Notes: a model not told the origin generated them from the letters alone. A stretch of 64,000 nucleotides of DNA from Oceanicaulis alexandrii DSM 11625 (GCF_000420265.1 NZ_ATUP01000001.1:2170001-2234000); one strand, 5' to 3'; positions 27,989 through 37,282 are shown, counted from the first letter of the stretch. Made by a program: numbers and translations.

Positions 27989-28771
27989 CTATCCGTGCAG
28001 CGCCTGGGTCTTGATCGGGGCGAAGCGGTTCTCGCCGTCTTGCGCGGCATAGACGGTCAGGCTCAGGCCTTCCAGGGAATGCTCAAACAGGTTGAAGCTG
28101 GGCGGTTCGCCGCGTGTGCGGTGAGACAGCGCCGTGCCGGCGCCCACAAACCAGCACGCCTTGCCGTCGGGGCGGCGTTGGGGCAGGGCGAACACCTGAT
28201 GCAGGTGGCCCGTCACCACCAGGTCGACGCCGCATTGGGCGAAGATCTCTGCAGCTTCGCGACCGCCATGAGTCTTCGCGCGTCCATGCAGGCCGCCCGG
28301 GGCCACCAGCGGATGGTGGGCGGCGACGACTTTGAGACCGTTAAAATCAGACAGCATCTGTCCAATTTTGGCGGCGTGCCTGGGATTGGCCCGGCCCAGC
28401 GACCAGTCGAGCTGGGCTTGCAGGCCGCGCGCTGTCAGAAAAGATTCCACCGCCGCCAGCGGAGAACGCCAGCTGGGCGTGACGCCCTGGCCGAGCCGTT
28501 TTTCAAAGCGCGCCCAGGGCGCGGCGACACGGGCGGCGAGGTTAAGATAGGGCGTATCGTGATTGCCCGGCGCCGCGATGACAGGCGCATCAATGGCGCT
28601 GAAGAAATCGCGTGCGGCGTCAAACTCGCGTCGGCGGCCATATTGGGTGAAATCGCCCGATGCGATCACCGCGTCGGGTTTGAGCGCAGCGAGGCTCTCC
28701 AGCAAGGCGTCGGGCAGGCCGGGGGATTCCGCGCCGAAATGCAGGTCTGAAATCTGCGCCAGTCGAGTCAT
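27989..28771 (-). CDS. Calcineurin-like metallophosphoesterase
   Basis: A 260-residue cytoplasmic phosphoesterase with all five family motifs in order: D9-L-H11, GD in ASGDFT, GNHD, the HHP histidine, and GHLH near the end. The layout recalls CpdA-type cyclic-nucleotide phosphodiesterases and Icc-like proteins, but the substrate cannot be assigned from motifs alone. Its start overlaps the stop of the lipid kinase-like gene by 4 bases (ATGA), so the two are co-translated. No signal peptide is present. Confidence 0.88.
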   Translation of the reverse strand: MTRLAQISDLHFGAESPGLPDALLESLAALKPDAVIASGDFTQYGRRREFDAARDFFSAIDAPVIAAPGNHDTPYLNLAARVAAPWARFEKRLGQGVTPSWRSPLAAVESFLTARGLQAQLDWSLGRANPRHAAKIGQMLSDFNGLKVVAAHHPLVAPGGLHGRAKTHGGREAAEIFAQCGVDLVVTGHLHQVFALPQRRPDGKACWFVGAGTALSHRTRGEPPSFNLFEHSLEGLSLTVYAAQDGENRFAPIKTQALHG

Positions 28772-29661
28772 GCCTGGGCCTCCGGAGCAGCGAACAGGGC
28801 GGCGTTGGGCCTTAAGGTGATGCGCAGCGGAGTCTTCAGGGTCAGGGTTTCGCCATCCAGCATCACCGTGACTTTCGACGGGCCGTCCAGCACAGCGCTC
28901 TCATAGGAGCGTTGGGGCGCGAGCTCGCCCATATTCAGCATCTCACCCAGAAATCCGGTCATCGCGCCCAGGGCGTCGCCCAGGTCATCGGTATGGGTGA
29001 AAATGTGCTCGAGCACCTCATCGCCCGGACGGGCGCCGTGGATCATTGTCATGGCGCCGCCGGGAATGGTCATCAGCGCGTTGGCGCGGCTGAGCTTGCG
29101 CACCTCGTCATCATCCAGCGTCAGCCGCAACCGGGTCTTCAGGAATGCGCGCAGCGCCTGACGCAACCGCGTCAGGGCGCGCAACGGACGGCGGCCGTCT
29201 CCGTCGGGGCGCAAGGCCTCGCGCGCCTGACCGACCCGGACGGGAAAGCCCGCCATCAGGGCGCAGAAAAACAGATGCCCCTCCACCTCGCCGGCGTGCA
29301 ACGGCTCGACGGGATAGTCCGGCGCTTCTTTCAGAATGGTCTCGATGGAGCGCTCGCCATAAAGCCGTTTGGGCAAAAGGTTCGCCGTCCCCAATGGCAG
29401 GGGAATGACCGGCGTCTTGCACCGGGTGCGCACCAGCTGGTTGAGCACCGCCGCCGCCGTGCCGTCCCCGCCGGCCACCGCGATATAGTCTGACGGCTCG
29501 GCGCAGGCCTGGCTGATGCAGTCTTCAAACCCGTCGCCGCAGTCATGGACGATCACCTTCGCCCAGTCGGCGGACCGCGTGACGGCGTCGAGCACTTTGT
29601 CCCGTCCCAGCTCTCGCGTGGTTCCAGAATGGGCGTTGAGCACAAGGGACAAGGTTTTCAA
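28768..29661 (-). CDS. Diacylglycerol kinase family lipid kinase
   Basis: A 297-residue protein from the TTG start. The catalytic-domain hallmark GGDGT sits in VAGGDGTAAAVLNQL, followed by PLGTANLLPK, the ATP-binding core of DgkB/YegS-type kinases. A C-terminal beta-rich domain completes the fold. Such enzymes phosphorylate diacylglycerol or related lipids at the inner face of the membrane. TTG at 29661 is preferred to an in-frame GTG at 29688 because GGAGAG lies 7 bases before it and the conserved domain starts only a few residues later. It is upstream of, and overlaps, the metallophosphoesterase gene. Confidence 0.87.
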   Translation of the reverse strand: MKTLSLVLNAHSGTTRELGRDKVLDAVTRSADWAKVIVHDCGDGFEDCISQACAEPSDYIAVAGGDGTAAAVLNQLVRTRCKTPVIPLPLGTANLLPKRLYGERSIETILKEAPDYPVEPLHAGEVEGHLFFCALMAGFPVRVGQAREALRPDGDGRRPLRALTRLRQALRAFLKTRLRLTLDDDEVRKLSRANALMTIPGGAMTMIHGARPGDEVLEHIFTHTDDLGDALGAMTGFLGEMLNMGELAPQRSYESAVLDGPSKVTVMLDGETLTLKTPLRITLRPNAALFAAPEAQA

Positions 29662-29780
29662 GCGTCTACTCTCCAAGAAGGCGATCACCCTAGGCCACGC
29701 GTGCAGGGAAGTCAGGGGAGATGCTTTGATCCGTCACATTCCCGCGCTAAACAACGCCCAAGTTTGAGAAGGGATCCATC

Positions 29781-31382
29781 ATGATCGTCCGCGCCATACT
29801 TTTATCCGTCAGCGCCCTGGCGCTCACCGCCTGTCAGTCCGTCAATGTTCAGTCCGATATCGATTGGTCGGGCCGTGATGATGACGCACCCGAGGCCGCC
29901 GCCGTCGCTCCCGCCGAATTTGACGGACCGGGCGCAGACTGGCGCACGCTGGCGCAAAGCGAAATTCTGGATCGTCTGGCGCGGCCCGAACGCGAAGGTC
30001 GGGCGCGTAACGTCATCGTCTTTATCGGTGATGGTCTGAACCTCAGCACGATCACCGCCGCCCGCATCCTCGACGGCCAGAACCGCGGCATGAGCGGCGA
30101 GGAGAATTACCTGCCGTTCGAGCGCTGGGGCCATTCGGCGCTGATCAAGACCTATTCCGACAATGCGCAAGTGCCAGACAGCGCCGCGACCGCGACCGCC
30201 ATTCATGCCGGTGTGAAAACCCATTCAGGCGCCATCTCGGTCTATGCACGCGACACCATCGAACCCTGTCAGGGCGGCCCGGTGCCGCAGACGCTTGTCG
30301 AGATGGCGGAAGCGCGCGGCCTGTCCACGGGCATCGTCTCCTCGGCGCGGCTGACGCACGCCACCCCCGCCACCACCTACGCCCATGTCACGAGCCGCAA
30401 CTGGGAAACCGACACGGCGCTGCCGGCAGATGCCGCAGCGGCGGGCTGCACCGACATCGCCGCACAGCTGATCGGCACGCGCACAGGGGAGTATGGCGAT
30501 GGCCTTGATCTGGCGCTGGGGGGCGGCCGGGCGGCCTTTGTCACCCAGGAGCAGGGCGGCCAGCGCGCCGACCGCGATCTCACTGCCGAATGGGCGAATC
30601 TGGGCGGCGTCTATATCGAGGATCGCGCCGGGTTTGACGCGCTGGATGCGGATGACGACGCGCCGGTGCTGGGCTTGTTCACCAACTCCCATCTCAGCTT
30701 TGAACTGGATCGCGATGCGGCGGTGGAGCCGTCCCTGGCCGAGCTGACCGAGTTCGCCATCGAGCGGCTCTCCAACAATGACGACGGCTATTATTTGCTG
30801 GTTGAGGGTGGCCGGATCGATCACGCCCACCATGGCGCCAACGCCGCGCGCGCGCTCAATGACGCGCTGGCGTTCTCTGAAGCCATTGATCGGGCGCAGT
30901 CCATGGTCGATCTCGACGAGACGCTGATCCTCGTCACCGCCGACCACGGCCATGTGTTCACCATTGCGGGCTATCCGCGTCGCGGCAATCCGATCCTCGG
31001 GCTGGTGCGACCGCCCGCCCCGAACCTCAGTGACGCTGAAACCCCGCCGCTGCCGGCGGGCGACGGTCGTCCCTACACCACGCTGGGCTATCACAATGGC
31101 GGACCGCTGCGTCCGCGCGGCGACGATGCCGAGCCCCTGACCGACGAAATCGTCATGGACCCTGATTATCGCCAGCAAGCGGCGGTGCCCATGGGCTCTG
31201 AAACCCATTCGGGCGAAGACGTCATCGCCTACGCCGTCGGCCCCTGGGCGCATCTGGTGGACGGCTCGATGGAGCAACACACTCTCCACCACGTCATCAC
31301 CCACGCTTACGGCTGGAGCGCCACCGCCGCGATGGTGGATGCGGATTATGACGACGATGAAGACGAGGATGATGACGACTAG
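29781..31382 (+). CDS. Alkaline phosphatase lipoprotein (PhoA-like family)
   Basis: A 533-residue enzyme with a lipoprotein signal (LTAC, lipid cysteine about residue 18), hence probably surface- or periplasm-facing. The phosphatase core shows metal-binding GDGLN, nucleophile S134 in PDSAATATA, the DHAHH cluster in GGRIDHAHHG, and TADHGHV. It hydrolyses phosphate monoesters and releases phosphate for uptake. The last 12 residues are almost pure Asp/Glu, which is not typical of PhoA. I see no full PHO box before it, unlike pstC. A strong terminator follows. With the pyrophosphatase and AMP nucleosidase nearby it fits a nucleotide-salvage neighbourhood. Confidence 0.93.
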   Translation: MIVRAILLSVSALALTACQSVNVQSDIDWSGRDDDAPEAAAVAPAEFDGPGADWRTLAQSEILDRLARPEREGRARNVIVFIGDGLNLSTITAARILDGQNRGMSGEENYLPFERWGHSALIKTYSDNAQVPDSAATATAIHAGVKTHSGAISVYARDTIEPCQGGPVPQTLVEMAEARGLSTGIVSSARLTHATPATTYAHVTSRNWETDTALPADAAAAGCTDIAAQLIGTRTGEYGDGLDLALGGGRAAFVTQEQGGQRADRDLTAEWANLGGVYIEDRAGFDALDADDDAPVLGLFTNSHLSFELDRDAAVEPSLAELTEFAIERLSNNDDGYYLLVEGGRIDHAHHGANAARALNDALAFSEAIDRAQSMVDLDETLILVTADHGHVFTIAGYPRRGNPILGLVRPPAPNLSDAETPPLPAGDGRPYTTLGYHNGGPLRPRGDDAEPLTDEIVMDPDYRQQAAVPMGSETHSGEDVIAYAVGPWAHLVDGSMEQHTLHHVITHAYGWSATAAMVDADYDDDEDEDDDD

Positions 31383-31404
31383 GTCGCGTCAGTCCTGAAA
31401 CGAC

Positions 31405-31437
31405 AAAGCCCCGGTCGATGTGACCGGGGCTTTTTTT
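31405..31437 (+). terminator. Rho-independent terminator after the alkaline phosphatase gene
   Basis: A perfect 12-bp stem (31405-31416 with 31422-31433) and 5-base loop run into seven T residues (31431-31437). The base composition changes to AT-rich immediately after it. Confidence 0.93.
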
Positions 31438-31457
31438 GTGTGTGAAGAAAGAAATGC

Positions 31458-32804
31458 TTATACTCCACTTCCGCTTATCATGCGGGCAGTGCCTACTGCA
31501 TACCGGTCAGTCATTCCCGAAGTGAAATCAGCTAACGCGTGAAGAGCTTCACGTGAATTTGTGATATCTCTGAGATCAATACCGAGGGCTCTAACCATCT
31601 TTTCATTGTAATTGCTGAGCTTGCTTGGTTCCCAGTTATTTCTGTAGAGTTCTTCAAATATGGGGAGAATTGATGACATAACAGAATTTATAACTTGTTG
31701 CCCAGAAATTTCCAATTTTGTTTTTCTTCTAGCGGTGAATATTCGTTTTATGGCAACTTTTTGAATTTTATCAAATATAGCTTTTTTGGGTCCTGATGCG
31801 GCAAGAGAGCTGGAAAAGCCCCCTGACATTATGGCGTCGTAGTTTTGCTGAAATGCTTCGAAGCAACTATCTATAGATTTTCCGATGCTTATGGCTCTCA
31901 GGTACGCAATTTGTTCTGGTTCAGTTTGCCCGGTAAAGTCAATATTAGGAAATTCTGCTGCTTCATATAAGAGTTCTTTAACTGATTCAAATGAAAGCTC
32001 TCCGGTAGTGAATGCATCTTCAAGATCGACTATATTGTAGCAAATGTCATCAGCGGCTTCCACTATAAATACTAAAGGGTGGCGTTTCCACCAGGTGCCT
32101 GCGTCAGAACTGTTACTAATTAGATTGAGGGATTCTGCGATATCTTCAAAGATGTCTAGTTCTGAATGGAATATGCCAAATTTTTTTACGCCAACATATT
32201 TTTTGCTGTCTGATTCTAATTTCTTTTGAACCGGAGCCGTGGTTGGGTACTTCGTAAACGACCCTAATACAGCTTTTGATAACTGCATTCCTCCTTCGTT
32301 TCTTTTCATTTCTAGGCGAGTTAAAATGCGAAACCCTTGTGCATTTCCTTCGAAATTTTCGAATTCTAAGCGTTCTTTATTGTCTAGGGTAGAAAAAATA
32401 CCCTTTGATTCTTCAAACTTCTCTGCGAACCAATCACCGATGGCGGTTTCTCCAGAGTGGCCGAAAGGAGGGTTGCCAATATCGTGAGCAGCGCATGCAG
32501 CCTGAACAATATCAGCGATATTGCTAGATTCCCCTGTCTTGATCACCTTTCGTTTCTCTAGCCATTTTCCAACCTGGCTCGCGAGTGATCTACCTACGCA
32601 ACTAACTTCCACCGAATGAATAAGTCGATGGTGAACGTGATCGTTCTCATAAAGTGGTTGGACCTGTGTCTTGTTCGCTAGACGTCGAAATGGGGCTGAA
32701 AAGACTATTCTATCATAGTCCTGGATAAATATAGAACGATATGGCGAGTGTTTATAGTTATTATTATTCAATCTTTCGCTGCAAAGAAGCGCATGCCAAT
32801 CCAT
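31458..32804 (-). CDS. dgt: dGTP triphosphohydrolase (HD-domain dGTPase), AT-rich foreign-looking gene
   Basis: A 448-residue HD-domain enzyme. The N-terminus (SPYRSIFIQDYDRIVFSAPFRRLANKTQV) and the histidine-aspartate set (H63, H107-D108, H116 in FGHSGE, and D252/D253 in the EAADDICY helix) match dGTPases, which split dGTP to deoxyguanosine and triphosphate. The length fits the bacterial type. Base composition is conspicuously different: 23 of the 60 bases at 31981-32040 are G or C, against roughly two thirds in neighbouring genes, with many A/T-ending codons. GGAG precedes the ATG. The gene stands alone between two terminating units. Lateral acquisition is the simplest reading. The role may be dNTP housekeeping or phage resistance by nucleotide depletion; the sequence alone does not decide. 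Confidence 0.9.
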   Translation of the reverse strand: MDWHALLCSERLNNNNYKHSPYRSIFIQDYDRIVFSAPFRRLANKTQVQPLYENDHVHHRLIHSVEVSCVGRSLASQVGKWLEKRKVIKTGESSNIADIVQAACAAHDIGNPPFGHSGETAIGDWFAEKFEESKGIFSTLDNKERLEFENFEGNAQGFRILTRLEMKRNEGGMQLSKAVLGSFTKYPTTAPVQKKLESDSKKYVGVKKFGIFHSELDIFEDIAESLNLISNSSDAGTWWKRHPLVFIVEAADDICYNIVDLEDAFTTGELSFESVKELLYEAAEFPNIDFTGQTEPEQIAYLRAISIGKSIDSCFEAFQQNYDAIMSGGFSSSLAASGPKKAIFDKIQKVAIKRIFTARRKTKLEISGQQVINSVMSSILPIFEELYRNNWEPSKLSNYNEKMVRALGIDLRDITNSREALHALADFTSGMTDRYAVGTARMISGSGV

Positions 32805-32918
32805 AAGGGGCTCCGTGTGAATCTAGCCATGTGTTTCTTAGTTTATGAACTTTCACCAATAAGGGGAAGTATGCATTTGAAACACTTTGATTCATAGACT
32901 TAGCCTTGGTTGAGCCCC

Positions 32919-35513
32919 CTAAATCACCACCTCGTCCGCCGGTTCGCGCAAATTATACCGGCTGGCCATGACCGCGCCATAGGCGCCGGTTTCGGCGATG
33001 GCGATGACGTCGCCTTCTTGGGTGTCGGGCATCAGGCGGTCGGCGCCCAGAAGGTCCGCGCTTTCGCAGATGGGGCCGACGATGGAGGCCATGCCCGTGC
33101 CGTCTTCATCATAGCGCGTGAGGTTCACGATCTCATGCCGCGCGCCATAGAGCGCCGGGCGGATCAGCGAGTTCATGCCGGTCCCCAGGCCAATAAAGCG
33201 CGTGCCGAAGGCATGCTTCACTTGCGTGACGCCCGACAACAGCACGCCCGCTTCGGCCACCGGATAGCGGCCGGGCTCCATCCAGATTTCATAACCGGGC
33301 AGGGCCTGTTTGAGCGTGGCGAGTTCGGCGTCCACTTTTGACAGGTCGAGCGCGGGCGCTTCCGCGCTTTCCGGCACGCCCAGGCCTCCGCCTACATTGA
33401 GGATGCGGATGTCAGAAAAGCCCTCGGCGGCGCGGGCCAGAATGGCCCCGATCTCGCGCCAATGGTTCGCCTCCACCACGCCAGAGCCCGCATGGGCGTG
33501 CAGGCCGATGACGGTCGCGCCCGCTTTGGCCGCGGCCTCGCGCGCAGCGTCGAGCTGGTCGAGCGGAATGCCGAATTTCGCTTTCGGCCCGGCGGTTTGA
33601 ACATGCTGGTGGTGGCCGCGCGGACGGTCGGGATTGATGCGCAGGATGATCTCCGCGCCCTTGAACATGTCAGGCCAGTGGGTCAGCGGATGCAGGCCGT
33701 CAATGGTGAGGTTCGTGCCCAGCTCGATCGCGGCGGCGTATTCATGGCGCGAGGCGAAATTGGGGGTGAACAGCACCTTCCTGGGGTCAAGCCCGGGGAA
33801 AGTGTCTTTCAGGCGCATCAGCTCGCCCGGCGACACGCACTCAAAGCCGAGGCCCGCCTCGAAAATGGTCTTGAGGACCTCCGGGTGCGGGTTGGCCTTC
33901 ATGGCGTAAAAGGCGCGATTGACGCTCTTGATGCCCGCCACCGCGCTGGCGCGGGCCTTGATCGTCTCAAGGTCATAGACATAGCGCCCGCCGGTTTGCG
34001 GGGTCAGCTTGATCAGCTGGTCGCGCTTGGTCGCCCACCATGGCGTGGGGCGTGCAGGCTTGGCGGCGGCGGTGTCATTGAGCTCCGCCCAGCTCGGCCC
34101 GAAGACGGGGCCGGAGGGGGCGGGGGCGATCAGCTCTTCATGCAGGCGCGCGGCGAGGGTGCGGCCCTCGCTTTCATCCACCACCACGGTGAAGTTGAGA
34201 TCATTGGCGGCCTGGCTGACCAGCCGGATCGGCTTGTCCTGGAACATTTCCAGCGCCGGGGCGAGCTTGTGCAATATGCGCCGCACGCCATAACCCACGA
34301 GCGACACCGCCGCGCCGTCCTCGATGATTTTCACCCGGCAGAACGGCTCGAGCCGCGCGCGCAGGGCGTCGAGTCGCGCCTGGTCCAGGCTCGGGTCGGG
34401 GTCCAGGCTGACGGTGATGTTGGTTTCGGAGGTGGAGACCAGATCCACCGACACGCCGCATTCCTTGAAGCAGGCGAAGACATCGGCGAGGAAGCCCGCC
34501 TGCCGCCACATGCCCGCGCCTTCCATGGTGACGATGCGCACGCCGGTTTTGACCGACACGGCTTTCAGCTGCGGCGCGTCATCGCCGGGCTCGGACGTGA
34601 TCAAGGTGCCGGCGAGTTCCGGCCGCAAGGTGGAGCGCACTTCCACTGGGACATTCGCCCGGCGGGCCGGGCCGATGCAGCGCGGATGCAGCACCTTGCC
34701 GCCCATGGTCGCGATTTCCTGCGCCTCGTCATAAGACAGCGCCTGCAGCAGGCGCGCGCCCTCGGTCAGGCGCGGATCGGCGCTGAAGAGGCCCGGCACA
34801 TCGGTCCAGATCTCAAGCTTCGCCGCTTCCAGCTTGTTGGCGAAATACGCCGCCGAGGTGTCTGATCCGCCCCGACCCAGCAAGACGGTTTCGCCGCGGT
34901 TATTGCGGGCGATGAAGCCCTGGGTCAGCACCAGATCGGCGTCTTTCAGGCGCGCCTGCAGCGTCTTGTCGACGCCCTCGATGACGGAATTGGACAGATA
35001 GCCGCTGGCGTCCGTGCCGTCAGACGAGGCTGTCAGCGCCTCACGGGCGTCCAGGAGGACAGGGTTCAGCCCTTCCTGACGCAGGCGCTCCATACCCAGA
35101 ACGCTCGCCATCTGTTCGCCCAGCGCCAGCAATTCCGCGCGCACGCGCGGGCTGGCTTCACGCACCAGCGCAATGCCGGCGGCCAGACGATCGAGTGTCT
35201 CAAAATGGGACGCCAGCAGGGTGGAGCCGTCGAGCGCGGCGTTTTCGGCGAAATCCAGATGCACCGCCTTGATGGCGGCGATCTCGACGCTGACATCGCC
35301 TTTGAGCGCCTTGTCGGGCAGGGCTTCGAGCCGGTTTGAGACGCCGGACAGGGCTGAATGGACGATCAGCACCTTGCCGCCCGGTTTGTCCTGTTTGATC
35401 CGGGCCTTCGCAAGCTTTGCGATAACAGCCCAGTTTTCCGGCTTGGCCACCGAGGTGCCGCCGAATTTCAAAACAGTCCAGATACGCGAGGAGGGCAGGG
35501 ATTGATCAGTCAT
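32919..35513 (-). CDS. Bifunctional aspartate kinase / diaminopimelate decarboxylase (LysC-LysA fusion)
   Basis: An 864-residue fusion of the first and last enzymes of lysine biosynthesis. The N-terminal aspartokinase (about residues 10-465) starts with KFGGTS and has a GRGGSDTSA substrate loop and two ACT domains (VTMEGAGMW and later region). A linker of about 30 residues leads to a PLP-dependent decarboxylase (about 495-860) with K539 in YAMKAN as the likely PLP lysine, HAHAGSG, and the EPGRYPVAEAG motif. Such fusions are known in a few proteobacteria. Lysine made by the second half could act directly on the ACT domains of the first. The start at 35513 fits the kinase domain; a further in-frame ATG at 35558 has no ribosome site. 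Confidence 0.93.
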   Translation of the reverse strand: MTDQSLPSSRIWTVLKFGGTSVAKPENWAVIAKLAKARIKQDKPGGKVLIVHSALSGVSNRLEALPDKALKGDVSVEIAAIKAVHLDFAENAALDGSTLLASHFETLDRLAAGIALVREASPRVRAELLALGEQMASVLGMERLRQEGLNPVLLDAREALTASSDGTDASGYLSNSVIEGVDKTLQARLKDADLVLTQGFIARNNRGETVLLGRGGSDTSAAYFANKLEAAKLEIWTDVPGLFSADPRLTEGARLLQALSYDEAQEIATMGGKVLHPRCIGPARRANVPVEVRSTLRPELAGTLITSEPGDDAPQLKAVSVKTGVRIVTMEGAGMWRQAGFLADVFACFKECGVSVDLVSTSETNITVSLDPDPSLDQARLDALRARLEPFCRVKIIEDGAAVSLVGYGVRRILHKLAPALEMFQDKPIRLVSQAANDLNFTVVVDESEGRTLAARLHEELIAPAPSGPVFGPSWAELNDTAAAKPARPTPWWATKRDQLIKLTPQTGGRYVYDLETIKARASAVAGIKSVNRAFYAMKANPHPEVLKTIFEAGLGFECVSPGELMRLKDTFPGLDPRKVLFTPNFASRHEYAAAIELGTNLTIDGLHPLTHWPDMFKGAEIILRINPDRPRGHHQHVQTAGPKAKFGIPLDQLDAAREAAAKAGATVIGLHAHAGSGVVEANHWREIGAILARAAEGFSDIRILNVGGGLGVPESAEAPALDLSKVDAELATLKQALPGYEIWMEPGRYPVAEAGVLLSGVTQVKHAFGTRFIGLGTGMNSLIRPALYGARHEIVNLTRYDEDGTGMASIVGPICESADLLGADRLMPDTQEGDVIAIAETGAYGAVMASRYNLREPADEVVI

Positions 35514-35659
35514 CGGATCGTCCAGAATTTCAACAGAACGATGGACATAGCCCGCCATGCTGCAGTGCGAAAGTTTCTTGTCGGGACCGTCACTTTACCC
35601 CGGCGGCGTCATGGGGTAGGGCGAGCGCAGATTTTACTGTCATCGCATGGGGATGCGTC

Positions 35660-36961
35660 ATGTTCCGGTCATTTTTAAATACCGCCGCCGTTTGCAGTGC
35701 GCTGGTGCTGGCGAGCTGCGCCAGCGTCTCCGAGACCGCCTCTGCGCCAGATGTTGCTGCCATCGAGCAGCCTGAGCGCGTCCTGATGATCGGGCTCGAC
35801 GGCGTCCGAGCCGACTTCCTGGATCTGTATGATGCGCCGACCCTTGAGGCGCTGGCCGAGCGCGGCGTGCGCGCCGAGCGGATGATCCCGGTCATGCCGT
35901 CCAAAACCTTCGTGAACTTCTATTCCATCGCCACCGGGCTCTACCCGGAAAACCATGGCATGACAGAAAACGCGCCCTATGACCGCGAGGCGCGCACCGG
36001 GTTTGTGAACCCGATGTCGGCGCAGGATCCGTTCTGGTGGCAGGGCGAGCCCATCTGGACCACCGCCGAACGTGAGGGGCTCACCAGCGCCATCATGTTC
36101 TGGCTGGGCTCGGAAGTGGAGCATGACGGCGTGCGCCCGACGATCTGGACGCCGTACGAGCATGACAAGCCCTATCAGGAGCGCGTGGACGAGGTTCTGG
36201 CCTGGTATGACGCGCCGGCCGAAGACATGCCGCGGCTGGCGGCGGTCTATTTCGACCGCGTGGACAGCGTCGCGCATCGCAACGGGCCCGAGAACGAGGC
36301 GGTCGCCGAAGCCGTCGCGGAAGTGGACGGCTATGTGGCCCAGCTGGTGGCCGGGCTTGAAGCGCGCGGCCTTCTGGACACCACCAACATCATCATCGTC
36401 TCCGACCATGGCATGGCCCAGCTTTCAGATGAGCGCATCGTCGCGGTGGATGACTGGATCGATTTTGAGCGCGTGTACTCGCCGCACATGGAAGGGCGCT
36501 GGGGCGCCGGCGCGCAGCCTTACATCTTCCTGTTCTCCGAAGATGGGGATGACGCCGCCATTGATGAGGCGCATGACGCCATCAACGCCTCGGGCAACGC
36601 CCATGTGACCGCCTACAAGGCGGGCGAGATGCCTGATCATTACCATCTCGACCATCCCACCCGCGGCCCTGACCTGCTGGTGGTGGCGGAGGCGGGCTGG
36701 TCTCTGGTCGCGCCGAGCCTTGAACAATCGCCGCGACGCATCATTCCTGGCAATCACGGCTATGACAATCTGGACCCGATCATGGGCGCGACGTTCGTCG
36801 CCGCCGGCCCCCGCTTTGACGGGGTGGGCGAGGTCGCCCCGTTCGAGAACGTCAACGTCTATCTGATGATCGCTTGCGCTCTGGGGCTGGACCCTGCTGA
36901 GACCGACGGCGATCCGTCAGAGGTGGCGCGCGTGACCGGCGGGCGCTGCCCCGCGCAGTAA
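35660..36961 (+). CDS. Nucleotide pyrophosphatase/phosphodiesterase-family lipoprotein
   Basis: A 433-residue ENPP-like member of the alkaline phosphatase superfamily. A lipoprotein signal ends at LASC (cysteine about residue 20). The catalytic part shows the first metal aspartate in GLDGVRAD, the threonine nucleophile in PSKTFVNFYSIATGLYPENHG, the DHGM metal motif and a final GNHGYDN histidine. ENPP enzymes cleave phosphodiester or pyrophosphate bonds in nucleotides and cofactors outside the cell. With the alkaline phosphatase 4 kb upstream it could release phosphate from extracellular nucleotides. It is divergent from lysC-lysA with about 146 bases between them. Confidence 0.9.
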   Translation: MFRSFLNTAAVCSALVLASCASVSETASAPDVAAIEQPERVLMIGLDGVRADFLDLYDAPTLEALAERGVRAERMIPVMPSKTFVNFYSIATGLYPENHGMTENAPYDREARTGFVNPMSAQDPFWWQGEPIWTTAEREGLTSAIMFWLGSEVEHDGVRPTIWTPYEHDKPYQERVDEVLAWYDAPAEDMPRLAAVYFDRVDSVAHRNGPENEAVAEAVAEVDGYVAQLVAGLEARGLLDTTNIIIVSDHGMAQLSDERIVAVDDWIDFERVYSPHMEGRWGAGAQPYIFLFSEDGDDAAIDEAHDAINASGNAHVTAYKAGEMPDHYHLDHPTRGPDLLVVAEAGWSLVAPSLEQSPRRIIPGNHGYDNLDPIMGATFVAAGPRFDGVGEVAPFENVNVYLMIACALGLDPAETDGDPSEVARVTGGRCPAQ

Positions 36962-37063
36962 GTCGCACGCTCTGGGTGGTCATCCCGGCTTGGAAGCGCG
37001 CGGAGATAGCGGTACGACTTAGAGACCGCGCTTCGCGCGCACCTGAGTTTTAAGGAGGCCGTC

Positions 37064-37279
37064 ATGGCAGACGAACCGCATCGCATCACTTTCCTGGCCA
37101 AGACGTTTTCGGCGGCGGCTCTCGAATTTCATCGCGGCCGCATGGCCGAACGCGGCTATCGCATGGAAGGCCGGATCGAGCCCACCGCCTTTCAGATGAT
37201 TGACGAAGACGGCAAGACCGAGAAGGTGTTTGACGGCGAGCCGCTGTTCACGGTGACCTTCGTCAAGCGCGAGGACTAG
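37064..37279 (+). CDS. Small conserved-looking protein next to AMP nucleosidase
   Basis: A 71-residue soluble protein, basic in its first half (HRGRMAERGYRMEGRIEP), acidic in the middle, with no signal or membrane segment. I do not recognise a named family. AAGGAGG precedes the ATG, and only 3 bases separate its stop from the AMP nucleosidase start, so the two are almost certainly one operon and probably translationally coupled. A small regulator or partner of the nucleosidase is conceivable but unsupported beyond position. Confidence 0.75.
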   Translation: MADEPHRITFLAKTFSAAALEFHRGRMAERGYRMEGRIEPTAFQMIDEDGKTEKVFDGEPLFTVTFVKRED

Positions 37280-37282
37280 GCC

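Noticed and set aside
29700-29780. Possible PHO box before the alkaline phosphatase gene (CCGTCAC near 29750)
   Set aside because: Only one half-site is present; no second repeat at the 11-base spacing.
31441-32905. Prophage remnant or insertion sequence around the dGTPase
   Set aside because: No transposase, integrase, terminal inverted repeats, target-site duplication or tRNA is visible; only the composition is foreign.
33462-34865. A 467-codon open frame on the plus strand inside lysC-lysA
   Set aside because: It is antisense to a clear bifunctional enzyme, and its composition is typical of a GC-rich shadow frame.
36959-37020. TAAGTCG ... CGACTTA pair flanking the gap after the ENPP-like gene
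   Set aside because: The 7-base arms are about 48 bases apart and start in a stop codon; probably chance.
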